Source: Roseibium sp. MMSF_3412
GTDB taxonomy: Bacteria; Pseudomonadota; Alphaproteobacteria; Rhizobiales; Stappiaceae
Reading direction: 5' to 3'
NCBI RefSeq assembly: GCF_030733265.1
Contig: NZ_JASHJI010000001.1
Coordinates: 496,001 to 560,000 of the forward strand
Length of the DNA stretch: 64,000 bases
The translations under genes and the position numbers were made by a program. Positions 9,688-19,816 of this stretch are shown piece by piece. How positions within the stretch are numbered: position 1 is the first letter of the stretch; each line of letters opens with the position of its first letter. The notes under the pieces are model-generated. The model saw nothing but the letters and a program-made list of their open reading frames with translations. It was not told the origin of the DNA and ran no database searches.

Positions 9688-12648
9688 ATGACCGAAACAG
9701 ATAAACGCGACTATTCAGAAACGCTGAACCTGCCGCAAACCGACTTTCCCATGCGCGCCGGGCTGCCGAAAAAGGAGCCTGAGATCCTCGCCCGCTGGGA
9801 AAAGCTCGACGTCTACCGACAGCTGCGCGAACAAGGCAAGGATCGCAACAAGTTCGTGCTTCATGACGGGCCTCCCTATGCCAACGGCAACATTCACATC
9901 GGCCACGCGCTGAACAAGACCCTCAAGGACATCGTGACCCGATCCATGCAGATGATGGGCTACGAGAGCAACTACGTTCCGGGCTGGGACTGCCACGGCC
10001 TGCCGATCGAGTGGAAGATCGAGGAACAGTACCGCGCCAAGGGCAAGAACAAGGACGAGGTTCCGATCAACGAGTTCCGCAAGGAATGCCGGGAGTTCGC
10101 CGAGCACTGGATCGATGTCCAGCGCAAGGAATTCAAGCGTCTCGGGATCGAGGGCGACTGGGACAACCCCTACCTGACGATGCGCTTCGACAGCGAGGCG
10201 ACCATCGCGCAGGAACTCATGAAATTCGCCATGTCGGGACAGCTCTACCGCGGTTCGAAGCCCGTCATGTGGTCCGTCGTCGAAAAAACCGCCCTTGCTG
10301 AGGCGGAGATCGAGTATCAGGACTACAAGTCCGACATGATCTGGGTGAAGTTCCCGGTCGTGACAGCCGGTGGCAGCGACGAAGCTGCGGTGAACCAGTT
10401 GCTCGACGCCTCGCTTGTCATCTGGACAACCACGCCCTGGACCATCCCGGGCAACCGGGCGATCTGCTATTCCTCCCGCATTGCCTACAGCCTCTACGAG
10501 GTAACTCAGGACGGTCTGCCGGACGACAACTGGGTCCAGAAAGGCGACCTTCTCGTTCTTGCCGATGCCCTTGCGGCAGATGTCTTCAAGAACGCGCGCA
10601 TCGAGGCTTTCGAGCGGGTGCGCGCGGTTTCGCCGGAAGAGCTGGCGGCGATCACCTGTGCCCATCCGCTCGCCGAACTGGACCTTGGCGGTTACGACTT
10701 CGACGTCCCCGTGCTCGATGGTGATCACGTGACAGACGATGCCGGCACGGGTTTCGTGCACACGGCACCCGGCCATGGCTCGGACGACTTTGAGATCTGG
10801 ATGGAAAAGCGCGCCGACCTGGACGCGCGCGGGATCAACACGGCCATTCCGTTCACGGTCGCCGATGACGGTTTCTACACCAAGGATGCGCCCGGTTTCG
10901 AAGGCTTCGAAGTCATCACCCACAAGGGGGAAAAGGGCAAGGCGAACAGGGCGGTCATCGAGAAGCTGAAGGAGAGCGGCAACCTCATCGGTCTCGGCCG
11001 GCTGACACACTCCTATCCGCATTCCTGGCGTTCCAAGAAACCGGTGATCTTCCGCAATACCCCGCAGTGGTTCGTCTATATGGACAAGACACTGTCAGGC
11101 GAAGGCGACACGCTGCGCAGCCGCGCTCTCAATGCGATCGACGAAACCCGCTTCGTGCCGGGCAGCGGCCAGAACCGTCTGCGCTCGATGATCGAAAACC
11201 GGCCGGACTGGGTGCTTTCGCGCCAGCGTGCCTGGGGCGTGCCCATCACTGTCTTTATCCATAAGGACACGGCCGAGATCCTGAAGGATGAAACGGTCAA
11301 CACGCGGATTTTCGACGCCTTCTGCGAAGAGGGTGCGGATGCATGGTACGCGGACGGCGCCAAGGAAAGGTTCCTGGGCAACGACTATACCGCCGACGAG
11401 TGGGACATGGTCACCGATATTCTCGATGTCTGGTTCGATTCAGGGTCCACCCACGCGTTCGTTCTGGAGCAGCGCGACGATCTCAGACCGGTTCGCCGGA
11501 AGGATGGCGGCAACGATTACGTGCTTTACCTGGAAGGGTCGGACCAGCATCGCGGCTGGTTCCATTCCTCACTCCTGGAAAGCTGCGGCACGCGCGGCAC
11601 CGCTCCTTATGACGCCGTCCTGACGCATGGCTTCACGATGGCCGAGGACGGCCGCAAGATGTCCAAGTCGCTCAACAACCAGGTGTTCCCTCAGGACGTC
11701 ATCAAGCAATATGGCGCTGATATCCTGCGCCTGTGGGTGGCCTCGACAGACTATTGGGAAGACCAGCGGCTTGGTCAGGAAATCATCAAGACCAATGTCG
11801 ACAGCTACCGGAAGCTGCGTAATACGCTGCGCTGGATGCTCGGATCTCTTGCCCATGCCACCGGCGAGGACGTTGCCCTTGCCGATATGCCGGAACTTGA
11901 GCGGCTGATGCTGCACCGTCTGACCGAGCTGGATCAGTTGGTGCGCGAAGCCTACTGGGAATTCGACTACAAGAAAGTCACTCATCAGCTGTTCACGTTC
12001 ATGACGGTCGAACTCTCCGCCTTCTATTTCGATATCCGCAAGGACACGCTTTACTGCGACGCGGCTTCGTCGAACCGGCGCAAGGCGTCGCTTTATGTCA
12101 TCGACAAGCTGTTCAACTGCCTGGTGACCTGGATGGCACCGATGCTGCCCTTCACCATGGACGAGACCTGGGTCACACGCTGCGGCGAAGGCACCTCGGT
12201 GCACCTTGAGCAGTTTCCGGCTGTCCCGGAGAACTGGAAGGACGACGCGCTTGCCGCCAAGTGGGCAAAGATCCGGACCGTCCGCCGCGTGATCACCGGT
12301 GCACTTGAAATCGAACGCCGGGAAAAGCGGATCGGGTCGTCGCTGGAAGCCCATCCGGTCGTTCACGTGACCGACCCGGATCTGATGGCCGCGCTTGACG
12401 GTCAGAACATGGCCGATATCGCCATTACCAGCCAGCTGACGCTTTCATCAGAGCCAGCTCCTGCGGGCGCCTTCGCGCTCGACGACACCAGCGGTGTTGC
12501 CGTGGTGCCGGCGCTGGCGGAAGGTCAGAAATGTGCGAGATCCTGGAAGATCCTGCCGGAAGTCGGCACCGATCCGGACTATCCCGATGTCACGCTGCGC
12601 GACGCAGCCGCCCTTCGGGAGTGGGATGCGGCCCACGCCCCTGCCTGA
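9688..12648 (+). CDS. ileS: Isoleucyl-tRNA synthetase
   Basis: A class I synthetase of 986 residues, charging tRNA-Ile. The HIGH motif is at residues 70-73 ([10 protein letters not shown]) and KMSKS at 657-661. Between them lies the CP1 editing domain, with [12 protein letters not shown] and the [14 protein letters not shown] loop. The C-terminal part is anticodon-binding, but the zinc-knuckle region seen in E. coli IleS is degraded: the first CxxC reads CARS and the second pair is absent. I prefer ATG 9688 to TTG 9682. lspA follows after 21 bp, a common ileS-lspA arrangement. Confidence 0.97.
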   Translation: MTETDKRDYSETLNLPQTDFPMRAGLPKKEPEILARWEKLDVYRQLREQGKDRNKFVLHDGPPYANGNIHIGHALNKTLKDIVTRSMQMMGYESNYVPGWDCHGLPIEWKIEEQYRAKGKNKDEVPINEFRKECREFAEHWIDVQRKEFKRLGIEGDWDNPYLTMRFDSEATIAQELMKFAMSGQLYRGSKPVMWSVVEKTALAEAEIEYQDYKSDMIWVKFPVVTAGGSDEAAVNQLLDASLVIWTTTPWTIPGNRAICYSSRIAYSLYEVTQDGLPDDNWVQKGDLLVLADALAADVFKNARIEAFERVRAVSPEELAAITCAHPLAELDLGGYDFDVPVLDGDHVTDDAGTGFVHTAPGHGSDDFEIWMEKRADLDARGINTAIPFTVADDGFYTKDAPGFEGFEVITHKGEKGKANRAVIEKLKESGNLIGLGRLTHSYPHSWRSKKPVIFRNTPQWFVYMDKTLSGEGDTLRSRALNAIDETRFVPGSGQNRLRSMIENRPDWVLSRQRAWGVPITVFIHKDTAEILKDETVNTRIFDAFCEEGADAWYADGAKERFLGNDYTADEWDMVTDILDVWFDSGSTHAFVLEQRDDLRPVRRKDGGNDYVLYLEGSDQHRGWFHSSLLESCGTRGTAPYDAVLTHGFTMAEDGRKMSKSLNNQVFPQDVIKQYGADILRLWVASTDYWEDQRLGQEIIKTNVDSYRKLRNTLRWMLGSLAHATGEDVALADMPELERLMLHRLTELDQLVREAYWEFDYKKVTHQLFTFMTVELSAFYFDIRKDTLYCDAASSNRRKASLYVIDKLFNCLVTWMAPMLPFTMDETWVTRCGEGTSVHLEQFPAVPENWKDDALAAKWAKIRTVRRVITGALEIERREKRIGSSLEAHPVVHVTDPDLMAALDGQNMADIAITSQLTLSSEPAPAGAFALDDTSGVAVVPALAEGQKCARSWKILPEVGTDPDYPDVTLRDAAALREWDAAHAPA

Positions 12649-12669
12649 TCGCGCAGATACGGAAAGCGG

Positions 12670-13206
12670 ATGACCGAATTTCAGCAACCTGATCCGGCGA
12701 AAACCAAGCGGCCCCTTGTCTGGGGCCGTTTCAGCTCGCTCGTGCTCGTGGTCGCCCTTGCGGGTCTTGTCGCGGACCAGGCGAGCAAGCTCTGGCTGCT
12801 TTTCGGATACGGGCTGGGCGTCAACGGGCCGGTTCAGGTCCTGCCCTTTCTGGAGTTCGTGCTGGTCTGGAACCGAGGGGTCTCCTACGGTCTGTTTCAG
12901 CAGGACAGCGCTGCCGGGCAGTGGGTCCTTGCCGGCCTGACCGTCGCGATCACGATTGGTATGTGGATCTGGTCCGCGCGATGCCAGTCGAAACTCGTCG
13001 CCTTCGCACTTGCGCTGGTCATCGGCGGTGCGATCGGAAACGGAATCGACCGAATCATCTATGGCGCCGTGGTCGATTTCGTTCATTTTCACATCGGCAG
13101 TTTCTCCTGGTACGTGTTCAACCTCGCCGATGTGTGGATCGTTGCAGGTGTCGCCGGTCTCCTGTATGACAGTTTCAGGAATGGTCCTAATTCAGCCGCA
13201 AAATGA
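12670..13206 (+). CDS. lspA: Lipoprotein signal peptidase (signal peptidase II)
   Basis: This inner-membrane aspartyl protease cleaves diacylglyceryl-modified prolipoproteins before the lipobox Cys. The 178-residue protein has four hydrophobic segments and both catalytic aspartates: Asp127 in GNGIDR and Asp154 in FNLADVWI, plus the conserved Asn68 in WNRGVSYG. It lies directly downstream of ileS and directly upstream of a lipoprotein gene that would itself be a substrate. Confidence 0.95.
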   Translation: MTEFQQPDPAKTKRPLVWGRFSSLVLVVALAGLVADQASKLWLLFGYGLGVNGPVQVLPFLEFVLVWNRGVSYGLFQQDSAAGQWVLAGLTVAITIGMWIWSARCQSKLVAFALALVIGGAIGNGIDRIIYGAVVDFVHFHIGSFSWYVFNLADVWIVAGVAGLLYDSFRNGPNSAAK

Positions 13207-13279
13207 ATGTTTAAGGCTGTTCAGGTCGACGTTGGGGCCATGTTCCCAACGCTTAACACAGGTAATCGGGGAGTCTGCT

Positions 13280-13990
13280 GTGGTGCGGACGAAAGCTAGC
13301 TGGATCAAAAACGGTGCCATCGCCGTCCTGTTGACGGGACTGGCCGCATGCCAGGCCGCCGACGGTACGTCCCAGGCTCCCGATGTGGCGCTTGTGAACT
13401 CTTTCATGACCGGTCTGGGTGCGGTTGATCCGAACGAAAAGCCGATCGACTACAAACCGCGTGCGCCGCTCGCCATGCCTGCCGAACCCGGCGCGCTGCC
13501 CGAGCCGGAAACCGAGGTTGCGGGAACCGACTCGGCCAATTGGCCCAAGCAGGAAGAAAACACGCAGTTCCAAGAGCTTAAAGACCTCTACGCCGGATCC
13601 GGCGGTGTCAACAAAGAACCGCTGACACCAGAACAGATGCGTGGCTTCAAAATCACCGGCGTAACCGGTCAGGCCACCCGTGACCTGGACGAGGAACGCC
13701 GTCAGAACGACATCGCCGAAGGCGAACTTCTGACGCGCGACCAGCAACGCGCAGAGTGGGAAAAATATCAGCAGCTCAAGGGGCAGCAGGCCGGCCTGGA
13801 AAACAACGGCGTTGCAACCCGCCGCTACCTGACCGAACCGCCGACGTCCTACAGCACACCCTCTCCGGATGCACCTATGCCGGACATCGTGCGAAAGGAA
13901 AACAAGGGCAAGCCGACAAATTACGACCCTTACTCAAGCACGCCGATCGACCCGCGTTGTCTTGATGGACAGTCACAATATTGTAACTGA
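13280..13990 (+). CDS. Lipoprotein, DUF3035/BamF-like
   Basis: A 236-residue predicted lipoprotein. After a basic N-terminus and a short hydrophobic segment comes the lipobox LAAC with Cys24; the rest is polar, acidic and rich in Pro/Gln/Glu, with no membrane segment. GTG 13280 follows a GGGGAG ribosome-binding site by 7 bp and is preferred over upstream in-frame starts inside lspA. The family assignment rests on position (lspA-lipoprotein-M16-M16 recurs in alphaproteobacteria with a DUF3035 protein, called BamF) and on a Pro-rich PLAMP segment, not on clear similarity. If correct, it belongs to the outer-membrane beta-barrel assembly machinery. Confidence 0.7.
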   Translation: MVRTKASWIKNGAIAVLLTGLAACQAADGTSQAPDVALVNSFMTGLGAVDPNEKPIDYKPRAPLAMPAEPGALPEPETEVAGTDSANWPKQEENTQFQELKDLYAGSGGVNKEPLTPEQMRGFKITGVTGQATRDLDEERRQNDIAEGELLTRDQQRAEWEKYQQLKGQQAGLENNGVATRRYLTEPPTSYSTPSPDAPMPDIVRKENKGKPTNYDPYSSTPIDPRCLDGQSQYCN

Positions 13991-14007
13991 GCCAACCCCG
14001 GTATACT
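13981..14007 (+). promoter_or_regulatory. Possible sigma-70 promoter for the M16 pair
   Basis: TTGTAA at 13981-13986 and TATACT at 14002-14007 are separated by 15 bp, shorter than the usual 17. It is the best promoter-like match between the lipoprotein gene and the M16 genes, and it overlaps the lipoprotein stop. Confidence 0.3.
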
Positions 14008-14030
14008 GCGGATAACAAATTTTTAATGGG

Positions 14031-14080
14031 ACCTTCGGACCGGCTTTCCTATATGGAAGGGTCAGTCCGGAGGTTTTTTG
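14031..14080 (+). terminator. Strong hairpin with T-run upstream of the M16 genes
   Basis: ACCTTCGGAC (14031-14040) pairs with GTCCGGAGGT through 10 bp including one T-G wobble; an inner stem CTTTCC/GGAAGG extends it, and six Ts follow. It terminates the ileS-lspA-l[20 protein letters not shown], or acts as an attenuator for the M16 genes, since only 25 bp separate it from their start codon. Confidence 0.8.
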
Positions 14081-14105
14081 TTTCAGGCCAGAACGGGAGT
14101 TGCAC

Positions 14106-15578
14106 GTGAACCCATTGCAGATGAAGCTTCACCCAACGATTTCACACCGGCTCAAAAAGTCGGCCCGCTTGTTTCTACTGCCCGCCTTGCTGCTCGGCAC
14201 CACTGCCATGATCCCGGCGGACGCGGCCAAAGCCGAACCGCTGTTTTCCAGCGACATTGTCATTGCGCCGAACCTGGAAAGCTTCACACTCGAAAACGGG
14301 CTGGAAGTGGTGGTCATTCCCGATCGCCGGGCTCCGGTTGCGACGCACATGATCTGGTACAAGGTCGGGTCCGCGGACGAGCCGGAGGGCCAGTCCGGTG
14401 TCGCACACTTTCTTGAACACCTCATGTTCAAGGGAACGAAGGCGCATCCTAGCGGCGCGTTTTCGAAAATGATCGCCGAGCGCGGTGGTCAGGAAAACGC
14501 GTTCACCAGCCTGGATTACACGGCCTACTTCCAGAAAGTTGCAAAAGAACATCTGCCGCTGATGATGAAGATGGAAGCGGACCGGATGGAAAACCTTGTC
14601 CTGACCGACGAGGTCGTCGCTCCGGAACGCGACGTCGTTCTTGAGGAGCGGCGCAGCCGCGTCGACAGCGAACCGGGTTCAAGACTGCGCGAGGCGATGA
14701 GCGCAATCACTTTCGTCAACCATCCCTACGGGTCCCCGGTCATCGGATGGCAAAGCGAAATCGAAGCGCTGAACAAGGATGCAGCGATCGATTTCTACAA
14801 TCGCTTCTACACACCCAACAATGCGGTCCTGGTGATTGCCGGCGACATTGACGTTGAAACAGTGCGCAAACTTGCCGAAGACACCTATGGCAAGGTTCCA
14901 CGGCGCGCAGAACCGGGCGATCGCATCAGACCGGCTGAACCGCCGCTGGCGGGCGAGCGCCGCGTTGCCGTTTCCGACCCGAGGGTTCGCCAGGAATCCA
15001 TCTCGCAGACATGGGTTGTTCCGAGCCAGACCACCGGTGAAGGCAAGACCCCCGAGGCGCTCGATATCCTGTCCTACATTCTGGGTGAAGGCCCCTCCAG
15101 CCGTCTGCACAAGTCGCTGGTGCTCGATCAGGAAGTTGCCACCGGCGCAGGTGCCTACTACCAGAGCCGCGCGCTGGACGACGGACGTTTCGGCATCTAC
15201 GCAGCGCCGCGTCCGGGCCATACGCTTGAGGAAATGGAGAGCCTGATAGCCGTCGAGGTCAAAAAGCTGCTGGACGAAGGTGTCACCGAAGACGAGGTCG
15301 CACGCGCGAAAAACAGCATGATCGCAAGCGCGATTTATGCGCAGGACAGCCAGTCCGGCCTTGCGCGCCTGTTCGGCAGCGCGTTGACGACCGGCCAGAC
15401 AATAGCCGACGTGCAGGACTGGCCCGCCCAGATCGGCTCGATCACAGCGCAGGACGTGCTGGACGCGGCCCGTGAATATCTCACCGGAACACCTGTTTAC
15501 GGTGAACTCAGATTTGAAAATCAGACCGAGCCCGAAGCGGCCCTGACAAGTGCAACCAATATCAACGACAAGTCCTGA
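14106..15578 (+). CDS. M16 (pitrilysin-family) zinc metalloprotease, catalytic subunit
   Basis: A 490-residue exported peptidase. A basic N-terminus and hydrophobic stretch (about residues 20-45, ending near ADAAKAEP) form a signal peptide. The inverted zinc motif HFLEH is at 101-105 (His101, Glu104, His105), and the downstream Glu ligand region reads PERDVVLEERRSR. GTG 14106 has GGGAG 6 bp upstream, better than ATG 14121. It is paired with a second M16 protein lacking the zinc motif; such alphaproteobacterial pairs form periplasmic heterodimers in which this subunit does the catalysis. Confidence 0.92.
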   Translation: MNPLQMKLHPTISHRLKKSARLFLLPALLLGTTAMIPADAAKAEPLFSSDIVIAPNLESFTLENGLEVVVIPDRRAPVATHMIWYKVGSADEPEGQSGVAHFLEHLMFKGTKAHPSGAFSKMIAERGGQENAFTSLDYTAYFQKVAKEHLPLMMKMEADRMENLVLTDEVVAPERDVVLEERRSRVDSEPGSRLREAMSAITFVNHPYGSPVIGWQSEIEALNKDAAIDFYNRFYTPNNAVLVIAGDIDVETVRKLAEDTYGKVPRRAEPGDRIRPAEPPLAGERRVAVSDPRVRQESISQTWVVPSQTTGEGKTPEALDILSYILGEGPSSRLHKSLVLDQEVATGAGAYYQSRALDDGRFGIYAAPRPGHTLEEMESLIAVEVKKLLDEGVTEDEVARAKNSMIASAIYAQDSQSGLARLFGSALTTGQTIADVQDWPAQIGSITAQDVLDAAREYLTGTPVYGELRFENQTEPEAALTSATNINDKS

Positions 15579-15581
15579 TAG

Positions 15582-16907
15582 ATGATGCAAAACAGACTTC
15601 TTCGAGCGACCGCGTTGCTCACTGCCACAACGTTCATAACGTTGCTGGCACTCACCCGCCTTGCCCACGCAGTCGAGGTTGAAAAGGTTGTCAGCCCGCA
15701 AGGCATCGAAGCCTGGCTGGTTGAGGATCACACCGTTCCGATCATAGCCATGAACTTCTCCTTCGATGGCGGATCGACGCAGGATCCCAGCGGCAAGGAA
15801 GGCCTCACCCGCCTGCTCGCCGCGACGCTGGACGAAGGCGCCGGCGACCTAACGTCGGAGGAATTCCAGGGCAAGATGGAAGAACTCGCGGTGAGTATCA
15901 GCTTCAGCACCGGACGGGACCGGTTCTACGGCAGTCTGCGTACATTGAGGCCGACGCTGCCGGAAGCAACCGAGCTTCTGTCTCTTGCCGTCAACGCACC
16001 GCGTTTCGACGAGAGCCCGGTCGAGCGCATGAAGATACAGTTGACGACGCAGATCAAGCGCAATGAAAGCAGCCCGAGTGCGATTGCAGGCCGGCAGCTT
16101 GCCGATTTCATGTTCAGCGATCACCCATATGCCCGCCCGACGCTCGGAACCGTTGACACGATGGGAGCGCTTCAGCCGGACGACCTGCGCGCGCAGCACG
16201 CCAAGATCCTGTCACGGCGCGATCTTAAGATCGGTGTCGTCGGTGCCATTGACGCTGAAAGCCTCGCGCAAATGCTCGATACGGTCTTTGCATCTCTTCC
16301 GGAGCAGTCTGAACTGGTGGATGTGGCCGAACTCATGCCTCAGACCGGCTCGAACCTTCACCGGGAGTTCGAAGTTCCGCAGACAACCATCCTGCTGGCG
16401 CTGCCTGGCCTGAAGCGAGACGACCCTGACTATCAGGCCGCCTATGTGATGAACCACATCCTCGGTGGTGGTACGTTCACGTCGTGGATGTATCAGGAAG
16501 TCCGGGAAAAACGCGGCCTCTCCTACGGCGCGAGCACATCCCTGTCGCCCTACCGGCACACGGGGCTGCTGATCGGGTCCGCGGCCACCAAGTCGGACCG
16601 CGCGGACGAAACAGTAGATGTGATGCTTGAACAGCTTCAGCGCATGGCAACGAGCGGTCCGACGGAAGAAGAGCTTGATGCAGCCAAACGTTTCATCACA
16701 GGCTCCTACGCCCTCCGTTTCGACACGTCCGGCAAGATCGCACGCCAGCTCGTGGCCCTGCAGAACGCGGACCTCGGGATCGACTATTTCGACCGCCGCA
16801 ACAGCGAGATCGAAGCGATTACCCTTGAAGACGTGCAGCGCGTCGCCAAGCGTCTCCTTGCCGAGCAGGAACCGACAATCGTAACCGTCGGAACGAAAGA
16901 AAGCTGA
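15582..16907 (+). CDS. M16-family protein, non-catalytic partner
   Basis: A 441-residue exported M16 homologue with a signal peptide ending near LAHAVEVE. Where the catalytic subunit has HFLEH this protein reads GLTRLLAATLDEG, so it cannot bind zinc there. It retains the C-terminal M16 substrate-binding Arg/Tyr region (REKRGLSYGASTSLSPY). It starts 3 bp after the preceding stop, so the pair is one [15 protein letters not shown] and probably translational unit. The predicted role is to complete the peptide-binding chamber. Confidence 0.9.
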   Translation: MMQNRLLRATALLTATTFITLLALTRLAHAVEVEKVVSPQGIEAWLVEDHTVPIIAMNFSFDGGSTQDPSGKEGLTRLLAATLDEGAGDLTSEEFQGKMEELAVSISFSTGRDRFYGSLRTLRPTLPEATELLSLAVNAPRFDESPVERMKIQLTTQIKRNESSPSAIAGRQLADFMFSDHPYARPTLGTVDTMGALQPDDLRAQHAKILSRRDLKIGVVGAIDAESLAQMLDTVFASLPEQSELVDVAELMPQTGSNLHREFEVPQTTILLALPGLKRDDPDYQAAYVMNHILGGGTFTSWMYQEVREKRGLSYGASTSLSPYRHTGLLIGSAATKSDRADETVDVMLEQLQRMATSGPTEEELDAAKRFITGSYALRFDTSGKIARQLVALQNADLGIDYFDRRNSEIEAITLEDVQRVAKRLLAEQEPTIVTVGTKES

Positions 16908-16944
16908 CGCGACTGGGAAAAGCGATCGTGACGGTTTGCCGGTT

Positions 16945-18558
16945 CTACCCGGCTGCCGTCCTTATCGGCCCTGGTGCCGATGCCCCTTGCAGGACTTCAG
17001 CCCTGACCGGGCGCGGCGGGGAGAACAGATTGCCCTGCGCAAACTTCACATCGTAATCGAGCAGTTCCAGGACCTGGGACTCCGTCTCCACATGGTCGGT
17101 GATCAGTTCCATGCCATAGCGCTGAAGCAGATCGCCGAAATCCGAGGGGTGAATGTGGCCATGGTTGGCCTCGCGCCGCCCGATCAGATAGTCTCCATGC
17201 AGTTTGGCATACTTGAAGCCACGCCCTGCGAGCGAGTTGAAATCCATCTTCATATCGCTGATGCGATCGATCGAGAAACGGAACCCCGCCTCGTAAAGCG
17301 CGTTCAGACTCTCAAGTTCCAAGCCACCCATCACCGCAACATCCGCCTGCGAAAACTCGAACACCAGCACATCGGCGTAGGCCCGGTTGGTTTGTACGAA
17401 TTCCAGGAAGCTCGGGAAAAAGGCCTCGTCGACAAGCGATGCGGTTGAGATGTTGCAGAACAGGATCGCATTCCGGTTCCGCGAAGTCAGACGCTTGATC
17501 ACCTGCAGCGACCTGAACAGGAGCAGATTGTCGATGCGCGCTATCAGTCCGCTCAGAACGGCCTCGGGCAGAAACACGCTTGCCTCGACAGCGTTGCCTT
17601 CGGCATCGCGCAACCGCGTGAAGGCTTCATAGTACTTCACCTGCCTCTGGGGCAGGGTCACGATCGGCTGCAGGAACAGCTCAACCCGATTGGCGTTGAG
17701 AGCGGAAGTGATCATTTCCCGCATGGCCAAATTCGGTTTTGGCCCCTCAGGCACGGCCGGGGCCGGGTCGCCGAACGGGAAGTCGTCGTCCGGAGCCTGT
17801 GTCTGACCGGTCTCCGGCCCCTGTTCGAAAGGAACGGCCGCAGGTGCGGGTGCTGCGACTGGAGCAACCCCGTATTTACGGTCCCAGGCGTCCATGTCCG
17901 CGCGTCCTGCGCTTTCACGGGGTTGCGCGTGACCCTGATGCCAGTGGGGAGGTTCTGCGCCGACTTCAGGCCCCTGCCCGATTGCCGGATGTTGTCCGGC
18001 ATGTTGCATGTTCGCGTCGGTCCGGGCTTGCGGCGCGGCGGCAGGCGGCGGTACCGGCGGGGCAGCAACGGCGGGAGGCGGCACGAATGCGCGCCCATGC
18101 ATGTCCGGCTGGGCTTGCGGATAGTGCGGCAGCGGAGGTGGCGGCGGCGGCAGCGCCTGCTGGTCTTCCACCCTGGTCTCAAGGTCCGACATTGCTTCGG
18201 CCATCTGTTTCACCAGAGTACCCAGCACTTCCACTTCCGCGAAGAGCGGATCCATCTCGGCGCGTGTCCGTCGCGGCATGGTGTGTTCCATGCCCGTCAA
18301 ACGGCCTTCCAGGTTGCCGACATCCTCGTCCAGATCCGCCATCCGGTCCTCGAGGCGGTCAACCGCTTCGCTCACGGCCCCACGATCACGGGCCCGGCTG
18401 ATCAGAAGGTGGATCAGTATCATCGTGCACATCATGGCCAGCGACAGGGACACCGCTTCGCCGAACGGCCGCCCGAACTGGAATATCAGCACCGTCGCGG
18501 AGGACAGCGCGATAATTGCCATGCATATTGCTACAAAGATGGTCCCCGTACGGCCCAT
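16945..18558 (-). CDS. TipF-like membrane protein with degenerate EAL domain
   Basis: 537 residues: two membrane segments (about 8-28 and 33-53), a coiled coil (60-132), a Pro/Ala-rich linker (136-275) and a C-terminal EAL domain (about 285-515). The EAL signature is degraded: EAFTR (311-315) replaces ExLxR, SIDRISD (429-435) replaces the catalytic DDFG segment, and ELTE is FSQA. Lys452 and QGNLFSPP remain. This layout matches Caulobacter TipF, a c-di-GMP-binding polarity factor needed for flagellum placement. It probably senses rather than hydrolyses c-di-GMP. A perfect CtrA box sits upstream. The name is an inference from architecture. Confidence 0.75.
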   Translation of the reverse strand: MGRTGTIFVAICMAIIALSSATVLIFQFGRPFGEAVSLSLAMMCTMILIHLLISRARDRGAVSEAVDRLEDRMADLDEDVGNLEGRLTGMEHTMPRRTRAEMDPLFAEVEVLGTLVKQMAEAMSDLETRVEDQQALPPPPPPLPHYPQAQPDMHGRAFVPPPAVAAPPVPPPAAAPQARTDANMQHAGQHPAIGQGPEVGAEPPHWHQGHAQPRESAGRADMDAWDRKYGVAPVAAPAPAAVPFEQGPETGQTQAPDDDFPFGDPAPAVPEGPKPNLAMREMITSALNANRVELFLQPIVTLPQRQVKYYEAFTRLRDAEGNAVEASVFLPEAVLSGLIARIDNLLLFRSLQVIKRLTSRNRNAILFCNISTASLVDEAFFPSFLEFVQTNRAYADVLVFEFSQADVAVMGGLELESLNALYEAGFRFSIDRISDMKMDFNSLAGRGFKYAKLHGDYLIGRREANHGHIHPSDFGDLLQRYGMELITDHVETESQVLELLDYDVKFAQGNLFSPPRPVRAEVLQGASAPGPIRTAAG

Positions 18559-18864
18559 GGTGTCTAGCGCGTTCCGACCCGAATCAAAATTACCGGTTAA
18601 TCATGCCTTAAGAACTGACACACGCCGAATCCGCAAGCGCGTTTGCGAAGCCAAATGCTAGACTTGTCCCCGACTAAGCACAACCAAAGGCGCTGTTTTT
18701 CCGTTTTGCAAGGAATACAGACAAGGTTTCTGCGCCCTTTATGGTGTTCGGGACGGGTGACGCCATGGAGGATTTAAGGATTTGCAATCACCTCCAAGTT
18801 GGTTAAGATTACGTAAGGGCAATTAGTCGTGGTGCTTTTGGACCGGTTACCATAGGGGACTGGA
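18559..18864. other. Divergent intergenic region with CtrA box
   Basis: 306 bp between the tipF-like gene and the CyaC-type-domain gene. Apart from the CtrA box at 18597-18611 I see no operator or hairpin, and no small open frame with protein-like features. Confidence 0.5.
18597..18611 (-). promoter_or_regulatory. CtrA binding box
   Basis: TTAA-TCATGCC-TTAA matches the full CtrA consensus TTAA-N7-TTAA. It lies 39-53 bp upstream of the tipF-like start codon, a position suiting activation by the cell-cycle regulator CtrA, which governs motility genes in alphaproteobacteria. Confidence 0.65.
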
Positions 18865-19650
18865 ATGCACGCCGCCGCCCACACGGGACATCACCGCGAA
18901 GACCAACGTGGTCGAGACGACCAGACTGACGGCGGTTCCCTCTCAAGATCCGAGGACGGATCCGGTAACCCGGGCACCAATAGGGCACCTTCAACCAGAG
19001 CAAACGAAGACCCGTCCTGTTCGGCAGAACAGGTGAAAGCCGCGCTGGTCAATGCACTTGAAAGTCCCGAATTTCGTTCCGCACCACAACTCAGGTCGTT
19101 TCTCGATTTTGTCGTGTGCGCCGCCCTGGAGAAAAAGCAGGAAAAGATAAAGGGCTACACGATTGCGGTCGAAGCGCTCGGGCGGCCCGAGGACTTCAAT
19201 CCCGTTACCGACCCGATCGTGCGCGTCGAAGCCGCACGGCTCCGTCGCAGGCTTGCGAAGTACTATTCGGGAAGCGGGGCCCGCGAACAAATCCGCATCG
19301 TCATCCCCAAGGGAAGCTACGCCCCTGAGTTCGATCCGCGCCCTGTTGCGGAACACACCGGCCCTGCGCCTGGCCGCGTCATGGATGAGGTGTCCGCTCC
19401 CGCTTTGCGAGAAAGTACCGGAGAGACCGGAACTTCCGGACCCACTGCAACTCCGGAAGCTTCCGGCGGGCTCTTGTCCGGTCCGCAAAGCAGCGACGCA
19501 GAGCCTTCACCGTTACACACATACAAGGTCGTCCAACCCCTGAACGGAAGGACGACGCAGCCATTGTTTCAAAAGCGCATTTCGCCGGCATTTGCCATTG
19601 CGCTGGCGCTGGCTTGTTTTCTCGCCGGCTTTCTGGCCGGGTCTCTCTAA
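18865..19650 (+). CDS. Membrane-anchored protein with the N-terminal domain of CyaC/TPR-type adenylate cyclases
   Basis: 261 residues: a polar, disordered N-terminus (1-52), a conserved domain (about 55-160) with FRSAPQLRSFLDFVV, KIKGYTIAVEALGR and TDPIVRVEAARLRRRLAKYY, a low-complexity linker, and one C-terminal membrane helix (239-260). The domain is familiar from the N-termini of rhizobial adenylate cyclase/TPR proteins and is helix-rich and basic, possibly DNA- or protein-binding. Here it is detached from any catalytic domain and tail-anchored, with the domain predicted cytoplasmic. Its biochemical role is unknown. The sigma-54 regulator gene follows by 166 bp on the same strand. Confidence 0.7.
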   Translation: MHAAAHTGHHREDQRGRDDQTDGGSLSRSEDGSGNPGTNRAPSTRANEDPSCSAEQVKAALVNALESPEFRSAPQLRSFLDFVVCAALEKKQEKIKGYTIAVEALGRPEDFNPVTDPIVRVEAARLRRRLAKYYSGSGAREQIRIVIPKGSYAPEFDPRPVAEHTGPAPGRVMDEVSAPALRESTGETGTSGPTATPEASGGLLSGPQSSDAEPSPLHTYKVVQPLNGRTTQPLFQKRISPAFAIALALACFLAGFLAGSL

Positions 19651-19816
19651 TACCGTTTCGCAGCTCCGCACATTGTAATCTTTCCGAGATAACTCAGCAA
19701 AAACTGCAAATTGCGTCATCTGACAACGCTTTGTTTACCCTGTTCTGAGAATTATCAGGATGACGATTCTTTCGATGTCCGTCTGACCCAGATCTAGTGA
19801 TGGGAGTTGCCCAGCG

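Noticed and set aside
18804..18818. Possible second CtrA site (TTAAGATTACGTAAG)
   Set aside because: Spacing and second half do not fit TTAA-N7-TTAA.
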